Source of the DNA: Chryseobacterium salipaludis | GTDB taxonomy: Bacteria; Bacteroidota; Bacteroidia; Flavobacteriales; Weeksellaceae | Direction of reading: 5' to 3' | Assembly: GCF_022968825.1 (NCBI RefSeq) | Contig: NZ_JALHKS010000003.1 | Location: 372,001-436,000 of the forward strand | Length of the DNA: 64,000 nt | Shown: positions 41,435 to 50,586 of the stretch, piece after piece | Layout: the number at the start of each line of letters is the position of its first letter | How positions within the stretch are numbered: position 1 is the first letter of the stretch | Translations under genes and position numbers: made by a program | Notes under the pieces: model-generated | What the model saw: the letters and a program-made list of their open reading frames with translations, nothing else | Databases searched by the model: none | What the model was told of the DNA's origin: nothing

Positions 41435-41446
41435 TCAAACGTTTGA
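41435..41446. promoter_or_regulatory. Palindrome TCAAACGTTTGA, probable TetR operator
   Basis: Perfect 12-nt palindrome 22 nt upstream of the -7 box, at the -33 region. Typical for TetR-controlled efflux operons. Confidence 0.65.
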
Positions 41447-41796
41447 ATTGTTTTTTATCGGGAAAGCTGAAAATAAATGGTCTTTCATAATATTTGCCTC
41501 TCACTTTCTCCCCATTACCACCCGGGGCCTGCTTCAAAATTCCGCGACACAACACCGGAAACCAGCGCTCTCGATGCGGGTGTGGTTAATAATACCTGCA
41601 GAGAAAGATATCGCCTTTTTTTAGGAATCTGATAACAAAGCGTATGCTGCGCCTGCCGTATTATAGACACAACGTGCGCTGCTGCACATCAAATATGGTT
41701 CGCGAAATGGAGGATGCAAGAATCATAATTGCTTAACTTACAAAAAGTTTAGCCAGAATTGAGCTACAGCGGGCTTTGTGGTTTCGTTCGCAAAAA
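41447..41796 (-). other. Intergenic stretch, no gene
   Basis: No supported coding sequence, promoter core or repeat besides the operator at its left edge. Confidence 0.4.
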
Positions 41797-42519
41797 TTAA
41801 TCGCGCTGAACCTCCGCGATACCAAGGAAAACGGGATGAGCCGCGCAGATATCGCCTGTGCTGCGCATGCTGGTAATCTGTACAACCGCCAGTAGCGGGC
41901 CTTCCCCGGCGGGAATCTGAGCCAATGCGGGTGTCAGGAAACCTGCTTCCATTTCAGCAATCCGCGCAGGCTCAGCCAATATTCGGTTCCAGACACAGGT
42001 TTCGAAATCAAAGCGGACCATTCCTGCCAGGACTTCCGCGTGAACATCAGCGTCCTGGACTTGCAGACTGGTCCGCTCAACAGAAAAACAGCGCATTTCA
42101 TGATTGAACGTACACTGGTAAGCAACGGGCGAGGATACAGGTAAGAAATTAAATTCACGCAGTAGTTGCCGGCCTTCTGCGGTAGTAAGGCCGCCCGCCA
42201 CGGTGCGGCTGCCCTTTTCTGCTGCCGGGTCTTTATCTTTGATACGCAGGAATAGCTGCATCAGGCGGCGGTGCAGCGTTCCGTCTTTATTGGGCAGCAG
42301 GAACGGTTGCAGCGCCTGTTTAAAAGCTTTGTTCACCAGCGAACAGGCTGCAAATTCACAGTTGCTTTGCCGAACAGTTTCCATTCGCGGCGATTCTTTG
42401 ATGGCTTTGCGCGTAAAGCCGCCACCTGCACTGCGCGCCAGCGGCATGCCTGCTGAAATGTAAAAATTAATGCCGCCCAGCGTACCTTCTAAAAATACAG
42501 GGCCTTCCTGTCTTGCCAT
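41797..42519 (-). CDS. Conserved hypothetical protein, 240 aa
   Basis: Member of an unnamed Flavobacteriia family beginning MARQEGPVFLEGTLGGINFYISAGMPLARSAGGGF, with VNKAFKQALQPFLLPNKDGTLHRRLMQLFLRIK and RTVAGGLTTAEGRQLLREFNF. No signal peptide or membrane segment, no known catalytic motif, so a cytoplasmic or structural role is possible. Function unknown. It lies alone. Confidence 0.75.
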   Translation of the reverse strand: MARQEGPVFLEGTLGGINFYISAGMPLARSAGGGFTRKAIKESPRMETVRQSNCEFAACSLVNKAFKQALQPFLLPNKDGTLHRRLMQLFLRIKDKDPAAEKGSRTVAGGLTTAEGRQLLREFNFLPVSSPVAYQCTFNHEMRCFSVERTSLQVQDADVHAEVLAGMVRFDFETCVWNRILAEPARIAEMEAGFLTPALAQIPAGEGPLLAVVQITSMRSTGDICAAHPVFLGIAEVQRD

Positions 42520-43229
42520 ATCTTTTCTTTTTTTCTCTCCGGATCATGCAGGCCAAAGGCGGGTCAAAGCCCAGTCCCAGGCACGGATATGCCGACTATA
42601 GTGTATGGACCATTACCGTCATCACACCTGCAAACCTGAGAAAGTTTCACTGTAACAGCTTGTCTGTGAGCCTGTCGTCGCGTACCAAGTTACTGAATTT
42701 TATATAGCGGAGGCCTGCTGTCTTGCGCGCTGCCCTTGCCGCTGCGATTGGGCAAGCTATTTTCAGCAGCATCTGTAATCAGATACTCGAAACCCGTACA
42801 CTTTGATGCTTCTCCGCGGAGCAACTGCTTGTGATATTACTGACCACGCAGACCGTCATACAAATAGAATTGTATATTGGATAAAAAAAGGGACAAGACA
42901 GTAACTTTAAAGGCAGAAACATAAAGTAATCTCCTGGTCTTGCTGTTTTAGGAAATACTGAATCCATACCCTCAGCCACTGCGGCCATCGTTTAATCCCT
43001 TACAAAATTCAGCAAACTTCGGAAAACATCCAAAATATCGTCGGTAGCACCGTCGGATATCTCAAGACAAATTCATCCGCGATATATAGCTAATCCCGCT
43101 GCTTATTTGAGCCTGCTTCCGGTCCGCGATACGTCACATTTTTCTCACTGCATTTCATTTCATGCCCATGCACCGTTTTTCTGGTGGAGAACAAGCCGTC
43201 TCTATTGAAAGACCCGGGTATGATATCAT
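42520..43229 (-). other. Long intergenic stretch, about 710 nt, no gene recognised
   Basis: I checked both strands: the only ORFs are short and lack leader, domain or promoter support. It may be decayed sequence or hold an RNA I cannot recognise. Confidence 0.4.
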
Positions 43230-44618
43230 TTATTTACCAATACAGAACTTCGAAAAAATATTGCCCAGCACCTCATCATTCGTAAACTCACCGGAAATTT
43301 CACCCAAATGCTCCAGGGCTGCACGCAGTTCGTACGCCAGTAGTTCCGTGTGAATACCTGCGGTTACCGCGTCCTCCACCTGCTGTACGGACTGCAATGA
43401 TTTGCGCAATGCGTCATAGTGCCGTTGGTTGGTGATCACTACATTGCTTTCCTGGTCCTTCAGCTGTTCCACATAGTCCGAAAGTTCGTGCTTGATCAGT
43501 TCCACATTGGTTTGGTTTCGTGCCGAAATTCCCAGATACGTCTGCACTTTTTCCGGCATCAGCGCCGACTGAATCTGCTGTGCAAACGCCGAGTCCTGGT
43601 GTGTTGCCAGATCCATCTTATTCTGCAGCAAAATAATCTTCATATCCTGGCGCCAAATTTCCTGCACAAAATCAATAACTTCGGACACCATACTGTCCGT
43701 TTCATCAAACAAATACAGAACGATTTTGGCGGAGGCAATTTTCTCGCGCGCTTTCTTCACCCCGATTTCTTCGATCACGTCCCTCGTCTCCCGGATGCCC
43801 GCTGTATCGATGAACCGAAATGCCGTGCCGTCAATATGCAGCACTTCCTCAATCGTGTCCCGCGTTGTGCCCGCAATATCAGATACAATGGCGCGTTCCT
43901 CCTTCAGCAGTGCATTCAGCAGCGTGGACTTGCCCGCGTTGGGTTTGCCCACAATGGCTACTTCTACGCCATTTTTAATCGCGTTGCCATAGCGGAAACT
44001 TTCGGTCAGGCTCTGGATTTTGGCTTTCAAACGGTGAATCAGTTGCACCAAAGACTTACGGTCTGCAAACTCCACATCTTCCTCCGCGAAATCAAGCTCC
44101 AGTTCGATCAGCGAGGTAAAATTCAGCAGATCATGCCGCAGCACCGAAATCTCCTGCGTAATCCCGCCCTTCAGCTGGTTCAGCGCCACCTTGCGCGAAG
44201 CTTCATTTTCCGAGGCAATCAGGTCCGCAATCGATTCCGCCTGCGACAGGTCGATACGGCCGTTCATAAACGCGCGCATGGTGAATTCTCCTGCTTTCGC
44301 GAGGCGGGCGCCGTGGTTCACCAGCACTTCCAGAATGCGTCGGGCAATATGCGGTGAGCCGTGAAAGGAAATTTCTGCAACATCCTCAGTCGTAAAGGTT
44401 TTTGGCCCTTTGAAAACAGATACCATCACCTCGTCCACAGTTTCGTCGCCATCCTTCAGAAAGCCGTAATGCACCGTGTGCGACGCCTGCGCCGTAAGGT
44501 CGCGCCCCTGAAAAACCCGCGCTGCAATCGCTATAGCCTGTGGCCCGGACAGCCGAATAATGCCGAGTGCACCTACCCCGTTAGCAGTAGCCAGCGCACA
44601 AATGGTATCTTGATTCAT
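43230..44618 (-). CDS. mnmE: tRNA modification GTPase MnmE (TrmE)
   Basis: With MnmG it installs the 5-carboxymethylaminomethyl group on U34 of certain tRNAs. 462 residues. N-terminal folate-binding domain (MNQDTICALATANGVGALGIIRLSG), helical domain and inserted G domain: G1 GKPNAGKS (224-231), G3 DTAG (271-274) and G4 NKMD (333-336). C-terminal FCIGK with the essential Cys. Complete and intact. No mnmG in the window. Confidence 0.96.
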   Translation of the reverse strand: MNQDTICALATANGVGALGIIRLSGPQAIAIAARVFQGRDLTAQASHTVHYGFLKDGDETVDEVMVSVFKGPKTFTTEDVAEISFHGSPHIARRILEVLVNHGARLAKAGEFTMRAFMNGRIDLSQAESIADLIASENEASRKVALNQLKGGITQEISVLRHDLLNFTSLIELELDFAEEDVEFADRKSLVQLIHRLKAKIQSLTESFRYGNAIKNGVEVAIVGKPNAGKSTLLNALLKEERAIVSDIAGTTRDTIEEVLHIDGTAFRFIDTAGIRETRDVIEEIGVKKAREKIASAKIVLYLFDETDSMVSEVIDFVQEIWRQDMKIILLQNKMDLATHQDSAFAQQIQSALMPEKVQTYLGISARNQTNVELIKHELSDYVEQLKDQESNVVITNQRHYDALRKSLQSVQQVEDAVTAGIHTELLAYELRAALEHLGEISGEFTNDEVLGNIFSKFCIGK

Positions 44619-45016
44619 GCCTCAAAATTACGGAATTAATCTTTTCAGGAGCAGGGCGGCTCCGCACCTGCCGGAGAACCGTCCCGCTTTCACTACTCGC
44701 TTGCCTCGCCGGCTGCCGCCGGCGCGGCAGAGCTCGAACAGGTCGTTCAATCGGGGCTATACTGGAGAGGAAAGAGAGATTTGGTCGGGTCTACCTTACC
44801 ATAACAAACATCCAGGGTTAATACTCCACAGCATTGTAAATTATAAAATACAGATAGCCGCCAGAAATAAATTAATAATCATGACAACTTAAATTAATTT
44901 AGTTAAAGAACTCGCTATCATTGCGCAGTACGGTAAGCCTCAGCTTGTCAAAGCTACATTTCCTCAAACTGTCACCCTTTGTTTTCCCTATCTTTACCCA
45001 ACTTACTAAAAACCTG
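44619..45016 (+). other. Divergent intergenic stretch between mnmE and the dipeptidase gene
   Basis: A GC-rich palindromic stretch (GGCTGCCGCCGGCGCGGCAG, near 44709) but no gene. TATCTTTA at 44989-44996 is a weak promoter candidate for the next gene. Confidence 0.4.
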
Positions 45017-46000
45017 ATGAGCTTACCTATTATAGACCTCCACTGTGATTTACTCAGTTATCTGACGCGCGAAAACACCACCTTCAACGACACCACAGAA
45101 ATCGGTTGTGCCCTACCCGATCTTCAGCAGGGAAATGTAAAACTCCAGGTGATGGCGATTTTTGCGCCTACCCAGCCCGAAAGTGCCGCCTACGGTCTGC
45201 AACAGGCAGAAATTTTTCGGCGGCTGGCGGAAGAAGAAAACGAATGGTATGCTTTCCCTCCCCAGGATGTGGCAAGTTTTGGAAAGAATTCTAATGTAGG
45301 AATGCTTGCAGCCATTGAAAACGGCTCCGCTTTCTGCGATGAAAATATCCCTTTGAAACAAGGATTTGAAAACTTTGAACGGCTGCTGGAATTAGCTGGG
45401 CCTGCGCTCTACATTGGTTTTACGCATCATGCCGAGAACCGCTTCGGCGGCGGCAACTTTTCCTCCGCCGGCCTGAAAAATGACGGAATGGCTCTGCTGG
45501 ATTATCTGCACGGGCGTAACATTGCGGTTGATTTTTCCCACACTAGTGACGCTCTCGCTTACGGAATACTGGATTATATCGTGAAGCAAAACCTGGATAT
45601 TTCCATGTTGGCCAGCCATTCCAATTACCGTTCAGTGTATGGGCATGCCCGTAACCTGCCGGATGAACTCGCCCAGGAAATCATTCACCGTAAAGGTCTG
45701 ATCGGTTTAAACTTTGTGCGCGCTTTTGTCAATCCCGATCACGAAGAAGCCCTGGCAGATCATCTTGCCCATGGAATAAACTTAGGAGGTGAACACAGTG
45801 TATGCTATGGCGCAGATTATTTCTACACCAAAAGCCATCCGGATAAGTCGCGCATTCCCTTTTATTTTCCCGCACATGAATCTGCGGCACGATATCCGGA
45901 GCTAACGGAGGAGTTTGCAGCACGTATTGGGGCTCGTCTCGCCGAAAATCTATCCTTTGAAAATGCCTTACAGTTTATGCGCAGGTTGTGGTCGCTTTAG
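45017..46000 (+). CDS. Membrane dipeptidase (peptidase family M19)
   Basis: 327 residues from ATG 45017 (MSLPIIDLHCDLLSYLT); a longer ORF starts 96 nt earlier but lacks support. Family signatures: IDLHCDLL (HxD metal site), LYIGFTHHAENRFGGG, NIAVDFSHTSD and MLASHSNYRSVYGHARNLPDEL, the last with the second metal site. It hydrolyses dipeptides with zinc. No signal peptide, so probably cytoplasmic in this bacterium. Confidence 0.92.
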   Translation: MSLPIIDLHCDLLSYLTRENTTFNDTTEIGCALPDLQQGNVKLQVMAIFAPTQPESAAYGLQQAEIFRRLAEEENEWYAFPPQDVASFGKNSNVGMLAAIENGSAFCDENIPLKQGFENFERLLELAGPALYIGFTHHAENRFGGGNFSSAGLKNDGMALLDYLHGRNIAVDFSHTSDALAYGILDYIVKQNLDISMLASHSNYRSVYGHARNLPDELAQEIIHRKGLIGLNFVRAFVNPDHEEALADHLAHGINLGGEHSVCYGADYFYTKSHPDKSRIPFYFPAHESAARYPELTEEFAARIGARLAENLSFENALQFMRRLWSL

Positions 46001-46199
46001 TATAAACAGGACCTTATCATGACGGAAAAATAAACTTATCATTTGTTTACTTCGTATTTGCTACAACTAACTGCGCAATCATGTGTCATTTATGGTGGTT
46101 TTTAAAATATGGCTCAGCCAGTAGTATTTTTCACCGTAATGATGTGACTTTTTTGTACCGCCGGTGAATAATTAATATCTTGTGGTAATAAAATTCAGC

Positions 46200-47750
46200 A
46201 TGATGAAATTGCGCTTTCTTTCCTCTGCCTGTATCATTGGTTTACTGGCAACCTCCTGTAAAACAGCTTCGGTTGCGTCCGTTCAGGATGATGGAAAAAT
46301 AACGGTGACTTTTGTGCAGATTAATGACGTGTACGAAATCGCACCTTTACAGAACGGGAAAGTCGGCGGTGTTGCGCAGGTGGCTACTTTAAAGAAACAG
46401 GAACTTGCAAAAAACCCGAACACTTTCTTGGTGATGGCCGGTGACTTCTTAAGTCCGTCCGTCTATAACAGCCTGAAATACGAAGGCCAGCGCATTCGCG
46501 GAAAACAAATGGTGGAATCACTCAATGCAGCAGGGCTGGATCTGGCCGTCTTCGGAAATCATGAATTCGACATTAAAGAAAATGAACTTCAGGACCGGAT
46601 TAATGAATCTAACTTCGATTGGGTTGCCAGTAACACATTTCACCAAACAAACAGCGGTGTCGCGCCTTTTGTTAAAATCACTTCGTCCGGTGCTGTACCC
46701 TTTCCCGAAACCTACTATATTGACGTGCAGGACGCCGACGGTACGAAAGCAAAAATTGGCATTATTGGCTTGACGATTCCCTTCAATAAAGCTCCGTATG
46801 TGAAATATACGGATGAATTTAAGGCAGCTGATGTGTTATATAACCAAATCAAAGATTCCTGTGACGCAGTAGTGGCGCTAACGCACCTGGCCATTGAAGA
46901 AGATATGGCGCTGGCGAAAAAAGTACCGGGATTTGCGATGATTTTGGGCGGTCACGAGCATGATATGCGTTTTGAAAAAGTGAATGATATTTACATCACC
47001 AAAGCACACGCAAATGCGAGATCAGCCTATGTAAACTACCTGACGATTGATGTTAAAAATAAAAAAACAACCGTGGTTCCGGAACTGCGAATGATTGATG
47101 AATCAATCCCGGAAGACCCGGAAACAGCCGTTGTCGTTAAAAAATGGATGGATATCGGTGAGCAAAATTTCGCCTCACTGGGCTTTCAGGCGAAGCGAAT
47201 CATCAGGCAGCAGGGTGAACCGCTGGACGGACGCGAGGAAATGATCCGCAGCGGTCAAACGAACCTGACGAAGCTGGTAGTGAAAGCGATGGAGCAAGCG
47301 ACACCGAAAGCAGAGGTGATTCTGCTGAATTCCGGCTCTATCCGCGTCGACGATGTTCTGCAGATGCCCATCACGGAATATGATATTATTCGCACGCTTC
47401 CTTACGGCGGCAGTATTGTAGAAGTAGATATGAAGGGCAGTCTGCTCATTCGAACGCTGGAAGAAGGCCGTCTTAACACTGGCTCGGGCGGCTTTTTACA
47501 GTACTCTGAAAAGGTGGTTTATAATCCTGCCGAAAAAGTCTGGAAAATAAAGGGTACGACCATCGATCCGAAAAAAGTATATCATGTCGGCCTGGCGGAT
47601 TTCCTGTTAACCGGTGGCGAAACCAATATGGCTTTCCTCACGCCTGAAAATCCGGACATTGTAAAAACGTATCCTGTTGTTACTGATACTGCTGACCCGC
47701 GCTCCGATAGCAGGCTTGCCATCATTCAGTATATGCTGAAGCATCAATAA
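46200..47750 (+). CDS. Bifunctional 5'-nucleotidase/metallophosphatase lipoprotein
   Basis: 517 residues from ATG 46200. Lipobox LLATSC makes it a periplasmic or outer membrane lipoprotein. Metallophosphatase N-domain: FVQINDVYEIAPL (D-), MAGDFLSPSVYNSLKYEGQRI, FGNHEFDI and ILGGHEHDM metal ligands. C-terminal 5'-nucleotidase domain with LNSGSIRVDD and PYGGSIVEVDMKG. Releases phosphate or nucleosides from extracellular nucleotides. It is followed by the nucleoside deaminase gene 18 nt downstream, a plausible salvage pair. Confidence 0.93.
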   Translation: MMKLRFLSSACIIGLLATSCKTASVASVQDDGKITVTFVQINDVYEIAPLQNGKVGGVAQVATLKKQELAKNPNTFLVMAGDFLSPSVYNSLKYEGQRIRGKQMVESLNAAGLDLAVFGNHEFDIKENELQDRINESNFDWVASNTFHQTNSGVAPFVKITSSGAVPFPETYYIDVQDADGTKAKIGIIGLTIPFNKAPYVKYTDEFKAADVLYNQIKDSCDAVVALTHLAIEEDMALAKKVPGFAMILGGHEHDMRFEKVNDIYITKAHANARSAYVNYLTIDVKNKKTTVVPELRMIDESIPEDPETAVVVKKWMDIGEQNFASLGFQAKRIIRQQGEPLDGREEMIRSGQTNLTKLVVKAMEQATPKAEVILLNSGSIRVDDVLQMPITEYDIIRTLPYGGSIVEVDMKGSLLIRTLEEGRLNTGSGGFLQYSEKVVYNPAEKVWKIKGTTIDPKKVYHVGLADFLLTGGETNMAFLTPENPDIVKTYPVVTDTADPRSDSRLAIIQYMLKHQ

Positions 47751-47768
47751 TAAGTATTACTAAAAGAT

Positions 47769-48257
47769 ATGGCTCAATCACTTCAATCCCATGACATTCC
47801 TTACTTGAAAAGATGCCTGGAACTGGCTGAAGAAGCTGTAAACGCAGGTGATCATGCGTTTGGTTCTGTACTTGTGGATGCTGATGGAAAAATACGGGCA
47901 GAGGCGCGAAATAAGATTAATGAAAAAACGGCGCTGGCACATCCCGAGTTTGATTTAGCTTTATGGGCTGCTGAAAATTTGACACCTGAAGAATGCGCTT
48001 CCGCTACACTTTATACGACGGGCGAGCATTGCCCGATGTGCGCCGGTGCGCATGGCTGGGCGCAGGTCGGAACGATAGTTTATCTGAGTTCTGCGCAGCA
48101 GTCAACGGAATGGCAGCGGGAAGCCGGACAGCCAGACGGACCTGTTTACTTCCTACCCGTGGAGAAAATCATCAAAAACATTATAGTGCGCGGTCCGGGC
48201 GTTGGCGAAATGCTTAACGAGATTAAAGCACTTCATCAAAAAGTTTGGCAGCGTTAA
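47769..48257 (+). CDS. Nucleoside/guanine deaminase-like CDA-fold protein
   Basis: 162 residues. Zinc-binding CDA motifs: AHPEFDLALWAAENL (HPE instead of HAE; His and Glu kept) and GEHCPMCAGA (the CxxC pair with His before it, normally Pro). It could deaminate a purine base or nucleoside, consistent with the nucleotidase upstream. The variation around the zinc site leaves substrate specificity uncertain. The frame is intact and the length usual for the family. Confidence 0.85.
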   Translation: MAQSLQSHDIPYLKRCLELAEEAVNAGDHAFGSVLVDADGKIRAEARNKINEKTALAHPEFDLALWAAENLTPEECASATLYTTGEHCPMCAGAHGWAQVGTIVYLSSAQQSTEWQREAGQPDGPVYFLPVEKIIKNIIVRGPGVGEMLNEIKALHQKVWQR

Positions 48258-48434
48258 TTCTTTTTTGATAATGTATTATAAGCTTAGATGCATGATAATA
48301 AAAGATTTCTTTTTTAAAATTACCAATTTCAGACCCATCGGATTTTAAATACAAGAAATCAGAATAATGATCGCTCAGCGAAGATTCTATAAAAAACGCC
48401 GAGCGAGTCAATCTGGTCGAAACTCGAAACCCGT

Positions 48435-48479
48435 CTCGTCAAACCCTTGACGAGATGACAGGGCGGCATTCTAACCAGC
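48435..48479 (-). repeat. Hairpin plus 24-nt partial tRNA-Asp copy
   Basis: 48435-48454 folds as CTCGTCAA/TTGACGAG with a short ACCC-type loop. Right next to it 48456-48479 is a 24-nt identical copy of the anticodon-arm and D-arm part of the tRNA-Asp at 48561-48584. The rest of the tRNA is missing. Confidence 0.65.
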
Positions 48480-48491
48480 CTTTCTTAAAAC

Positions 48492-48520
48492 AAAAAATCC
48501 TCCAGAAAAATCTGAAGGAT
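48492..48520 (-). terminator. Terminator of the first tRNA-Asp
   Basis: Stem of ten pairs with one mismatch (ATCCTCCAGA and TCTGAAGGAT, loop AAAA) and a T run on the minus strand; it ends 4 nt after the tRNA. Confidence 0.7.
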
Positions 48521-48524
48521 TAAG

Positions 48525-48598
48525 CGATCCGGACGGGACTCGAACCCGCGACCTCCGCCGTGACAGGGCGGCATTCTAACCAGCTGAACTACCGGATC
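48525..48598 (-). tRNA. tRNA-Asp (GTC)
   Basis: Minus strand, 74 nt. The acceptor stem pairs GATCCGG with CCGGATC; anticodon loop CTGTCAC gives anticodon GTC; T-loop TTCGAGT. No CCA is encoded. Discriminator base G. D-loop AGCTGGTTA. Its second copy is at 50341. Confidence 0.95.
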
Positions 48599-48738
48599 AA
48601 TTTTTTATAATAAAGTATTGATAAACTTCGTGAGCGTCTGTGCTGCCGTTTTAGCTGGTGCAAATATAGAACATTTTTCTATTTCTGCAAATTAAAGATG
48701 AAAATTTAAATTAGAATTGCATCTTAAGATGAGGGTAT

Positions 48739-49857
48739 CTAAGTTTTGCGGTTTAAAACAACATCTACCTCCTGCTGTAATTCTTTTTCAGAACCTTTCG
48801 TCAGGAAGAATTCTTCATAATAGGCTTTGATAAAAGCAGTAAGCGGCGTTGCAATTAAAGCACCCAATAAGCCGAAGACACTCGCCATTGCTAGCATTAC
48901 AAATAAGCTCGACACCGGATGCAGGTCCATCGTGGAAGCCCGCACGCGCGGCATCACCAAATCGCCCATTATTTCATTTAAAACAAGATAAAATATCAAT
49001 ACCCACAGCGCTGTCATCGGATCCAATGATAAGGAGATGAGTACAGGCGGAATTGCCATGATATACAAGCCCAGTTTCGGAACCATTTCAGCGAATAAAG
49101 CCAAACCTACCCAGATCCAGACGCCCGGAACGCCCATATAGCTTAAAAATATAAATACTGCCACCGCTTCCATGGAGCCAACCACCAGATTGGACCACAT
49201 CCAGCCTACCATCATGGTGGAAGCGCGGGCCAAGGCGTGTGCTGCTTTGCCGCGTTTTTCTTTTTTAAAAAACTGTAGATACATTTCTATCAAGGGTTTT
49301 GGTTTTATAAGCATGTATAAAACGATGCTAAAAAACATCACCAATAAAAAGATAGCACCGACGATGGAAAAAGAATACTTTCCCACGTTTCGCAGGATCT
49401 GCATCATCGACGGCAGACTTTCCTGGAGGTTTGAACTGCTGAGGAGTTTATCCTGTAATGAGGGGTAATCTGCAAGCAAGCGGGATAACTGCCCTTTTAA
49501 ATCTGTGTAATACGTCGGGAGATTATTTACCACTGCACTTGCCTGCTCCAGCACTTTGGGCACAACGAGATACCCGATCAATCCAAGAAAAAGAAGCATC
49601 GCGAAAAAAACTAGCAGCGCTGCCGCTGTGCGCGGTATCTTCCGTTTCACCAGCCACATGACGGGTGCGTTGAGCACAAGAGTAAGTACAACAGCGAAAA
49701 AAAAAAGAAATAGTACAGCGACCGCCTCATACGCAAACCATAACGCAAAAATGATAGCAGCAGCTATATAAAGAAGTTTTACAGCTTTGTCAAAAATTCC
49801 CGAAAAGTAATGATGTTCCATGCGACCCGGTTTAAAATAATCACTGGATTCAAGCAA
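48739..49857 (-). CDS. AI-2E family transporter (TqsA/PerM type)
   Basis: 372 residues with about seven membrane segments; the family exports small molecules or ions, AI-2 in some members. Features: LYIAAAIIFALWFAYEAVAVLFLFFFAVVLTLVLNAPVMWLVKRKIPRTAAALLVFFAMLLFLG at the N-terminus and the conserved C-terminal GVPGVWIWVGLALFAEMVPKLGLYIMAIPPVLISL with NEIMGDLVMPRVRASTMDLHPVSSLFVMLAMASVFGLLGALIATPLTAFIKA. Stands alone between two tRNA genes. Substrate unknown. Confidence 0.92.
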   Translation of the reverse strand: MLESSDYFKPGRMEHHYFSGIFDKAVKLLYIAAAIIFALWFAYEAVAVLFLFFFAVVLTLVLNAPVMWLVKRKIPRTAAALLVFFAMLLFLGLIGYLVVPKVLEQASAVVNNLPTYYTDLKGQLSRLLADYPSLQDKLLSSSNLQESLPSMMQILRNVGKYSFSIVGAIFLLVMFFSIVLYMLIKPKPLIEMYLQFFKKEKRGKAAHALARASTMMVGWMWSNLVVGSMEAVAVFIFLSYMGVPGVWIWVGLALFAEMVPKLGLYIMAIPPVLISLSLDPMTALWVLIFYLVLNEIMGDLVMPRVRASTMDLHPVSSLFVMLAMASVFGLLGALIATPLTAFIKAYYEEFFLTKGSEKELQQEVDVVLNRKT

Positions 49858-49927
49858 TTAAGGTACCATGGCATTCGTGCTTTGTGCACCTATCGACATC
49901 TTATTATTTTATAGATTGAAGCGATGT

Positions 49928-50181
49928 TTATTCTATCGTTCTGTTTTCGCTGATTAATTTTTCAAGTGAGCGGCGGTTTAGCTTCTTGAGCCTTCGTTCT
50001 TCAACCAGTGCTGCTTCTTTTTCTGTGAAAGACTTGCTGTAAACAATGTTCCAGTCCAAAGCAGAGGAAGTATATTTAGTATTCGATTGCAAATGATATT
50101 GCAGCCGTTTGTGACATCTGTGGAATAGCCTTTATAATAAACATTTTTCGAAGCAGAATATAGCAGATAGACGTAGTGCAT
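49928..50181 (-). pseudogene. GIY-YIG endonuclease-like protein, frameshifted
   Basis: The minus strand from 50181 begins MHYVYLLYSASKNVYYKGYSTDVT, the GIY-YIG start, then loses the frame. In the next frame it continues KRLQYHLQSNTKYTSSALDWNIVYSKSF, TEKEAALVEERRLKKLNRRSLEKLISENRTIE, ending with a stop at 49928. One base is missing near 50118. The small UPF0213-type proteins are not essential. It could also be a sequence error. Confidence 0.7.
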
Positions 50182-50304
50182 TTTTTTCGATTAAATGTCG
50201 TTGCAGCCTATCGATAATTATGGTTTTCCGACGTTAAGTTCAGTATAGCATATACCTTCAGAGTAAGCGTATAGTTCTGATATTAAAGATAATACATTTT
50301 AAAC

Positions 50305-50333
50305 AAAAAATCCTTCAGAAAAAATCTGAAGGA
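50305..50333 (-). terminator. Terminator of the second tRNA-Asp
   Basis: Perfect 9-bp stem TCCTTCAGA/TCTGAAGGA with a five-A loop and a T run on the minus strand, 8 nt after the tRNA. Nearly identical to the terminator at 48492. Confidence 0.8.
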
Positions 50334-50340
50334 CTTTAAG

Positions 50341-50414
50341 CGATCCGGACGGGACTCGAACCCGCGACCTCCGCCGTGACAGGGCGGCATTCTAACCAAC
50401 TGAACTACCGGATC
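50341..50414 (-). tRNA. tRNA-Asp (GTC), second copy
   Basis: Minus strand, 74 nt, same sequence as the copy at 48525 except one or two positions (CCAAC in place of CCAGC in the D-arm). Anticodon GTC, no encoded CCA. The pair encloses the AI-2E transporter and a GIY-YIG remnant. Confidence 0.95.
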
Positions 50415-50533
50415 AATTTTATATTATAAAGTATTGATAAACTTTTTCTGCTTCTGCGCTTTACCAACAAACACTTCCTGTGTTTTGGTGAGTGCAAAAA
50501 TACAGATTTTATGCAGCTTTCCAAATGTTTTCA

Positions 50534-50563
50534 CAAAAAAAAGCTTTCCGCAAAAGGAAAGCT
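50534..50563 (-). terminator. Terminator after trxA
   Basis: AGCTTTCC/GGAAAGCT stem with a 6-nt loop and a T run on the minus strand, 24 nt after the trxA stop. Confidence 0.8.
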
Positions 50564-50586
50564 CTCATTATCAAGGTGATTATTTT

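Noticed and set aside
42520-43229. 69-codon minus-strand ORF at 42779-42988
   Set aside because: No domain, no leader and poor composition; regarded as chance in an empty stretch.
44700-44735. GC-rich palindrome as a terminator
   Set aside because: No T run on either side and no gene end close by; may be only a compositional repeat.
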